From the NCBI GenBank assembly GCA_026394055.1, contig JAPKYZ010000099.1, positions 62,001 through 126,000 on the forward strand: a stretch of DNA of 64,000 bases. Direction: 5' to 3'. The translations under genes were made by a program, and so were the position numbers. The notes under the pieces were generated by a model. It searched no databases and was not told the DNA's origin. It was given only the letters and a program-made list of their open reading frames with translations. Positions 63,639 to 64,000 of the stretch are shown one piece after another (positions within the stretch are counted from its first letter, which is position 1; every line of letters begins with the position of its first letter). The DNA comes from Acidobacteriota bacterium (GTDB lineage: Bacteria > Acidobacteriota > Terriglobia > Bryobacterales > Bryobacteraceae).

Positions 63639-64000
63639 ATGGCCCGCCCCAATCGCTTACATCAGGAAGTGAGCCCTCAACCGGACTCCGTGGAGCCTGC
63701 ACTGAGTCCACTGGAGCTGGACCGCGTCATTCATGAACGCGTCCGCTTGGGCATCATCAGCGCCCTGGCCGCCAACGAATCGCTGACCTTCAATGACCTC
63801 AAGCGCCTGCTCGCGCTCACCGACGGCAACTTGAGCGTCCATGCCCGCAAGCTGGAAGAAGCGGGCTATGTCGCCTGCTCAAAGGGTTTTGAAGGGCGCG
63901 TACCGCGTACCGAATACAAGTTAACTCTCACCGGCCGCCGCGCGCTGGAAAAGTATCTCAAGCACATGGAAGCCCTGATCGCCGCCATGCGGCCCACCGC
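63639..64000 (+). CDS. Winged-helix transcriptional regulator (HTH_34-type), cut by the window end
   Basis: 120 residues are visible. GGAGGT lies 5 nt before the ATG. The region LDRVIHERVRLGIISALAA, followed by LTFNDLKRLLALTDGNLSVHARKLEEAGYV and ALEKYL, is a winged-helix DNA-binding domain of the HTH_34/MarR-like type, in which the helix NLSVHARKLEE would contact DNA. A charged N-terminus of about 25 residues precedes it. In many bacteria such regulators control the membrane-protein gene beside them. The 3' end lies outside the window. Confidence 0.8.
   Translation, partial: MARPNRLHQEVSPQPDSVEPALSPLELDRVIHERVRLGIISALAANESLTFNDLKRLLALTDGNLSVHARKLEEAGYVACSKGFEGRVPRTEYKLTLTGRRALEKYLKHMEALIAAMRPT

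Overview
The window looks like a GC-rich chromosomal segment of an Acidobacteriota bacterium, most likely of the Solibacter/Bryobacter (Bryobacterales) type. This placement is an inference from gene content. The supporting signs are three large Oar-like TonB-dependent receptors with an N-terminal carboxypeptidase-regulatory-like domain, a secreted propeller protein ending in a C-terminal domain resembling the Solibacter family TIGR03437, a PEP-CTERM protein, many secreted sugar-handling enzymes, and a giant NHL-repeat surface protein. No phage, insertion sequence, CRISPR array or conjugative gene was seen.

Layout. 1-5.6 kb: a 5'-truncated amidohydrolase, a rhomboid protease, a class II aldolase, a small membrane protein, a polysaccharide deacetylase-like protein and a divergent Gfo/Idh/MocA oxidoreductase. 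5.8-14.1 kb: two Oar-like receptors flank a sugar isomerase/epimerase and an exported glycerophosphodiester phosphodiesterase. 14.1-17.1 kb: a COG0523 (CobW-type) metal GTPase with a Zur-like palindrome over its start, and a FecR-type / helical / Cys-rich three-gene operon. 17.2-20.2 kb: a propeller protein, a FAM173-like methyltransferase and a glycosidase-like lipoprotein. 20.2-25.3 kb: a TonB receptor / YfiR / CHASE8 hybrid-kinase operon. 25.4-27.2 kb: Ada plus a COG3826 dioxygenase. 27.2-28.4 kb: the PEP-CTERM protein. 28.7-45.9 kb: one gene of about 5,727 codons, made of a sialidase-like head, a 25-unit NPDIN pentapeptide tract and five tandem NHL-propeller/Ig-like modules. 46.1-49.6 kb: a third Oar-like receptor and tRNA-Ile2(CAU). 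49.8-64 kb: an RsbW-like kinase, an NmrA/AraC divergent pair, a glycosidase-like barrel, cysS, a cystathionine-lyase gene broken by one TAG codon, a membrane-anchored spermidine-synthase-like fusion, a radical SAM protein, a WG-repeat protein, a YdcF-like protein, a NagA-like deacetylase with an altered metal-ligand motif, and a membrane protein followed by a winged-helix regulator cut by the window end.

How it works together. Most genes serve envelope and polymer handling: receptors, secreted hydrolases and propellers, with sensing by the hybrid kinase and the FecR-like protein. A theme running across the window is a -10-like hexamer 6-9 nt upstream of the chosen start codon at about ten genes, which suggests frequent leaderless mRNAs. 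The operon-internal starts and the giant gene instead have Shine-Dalgarno sequences or ATGA/GTGA overlaps. The strongest oddities are the giant modular gene with its NPDIN tract, the TAG-interrupted cystathionine lyase, the Zur-like box on the CobW GTPase, and the altered NagA-like enzyme.
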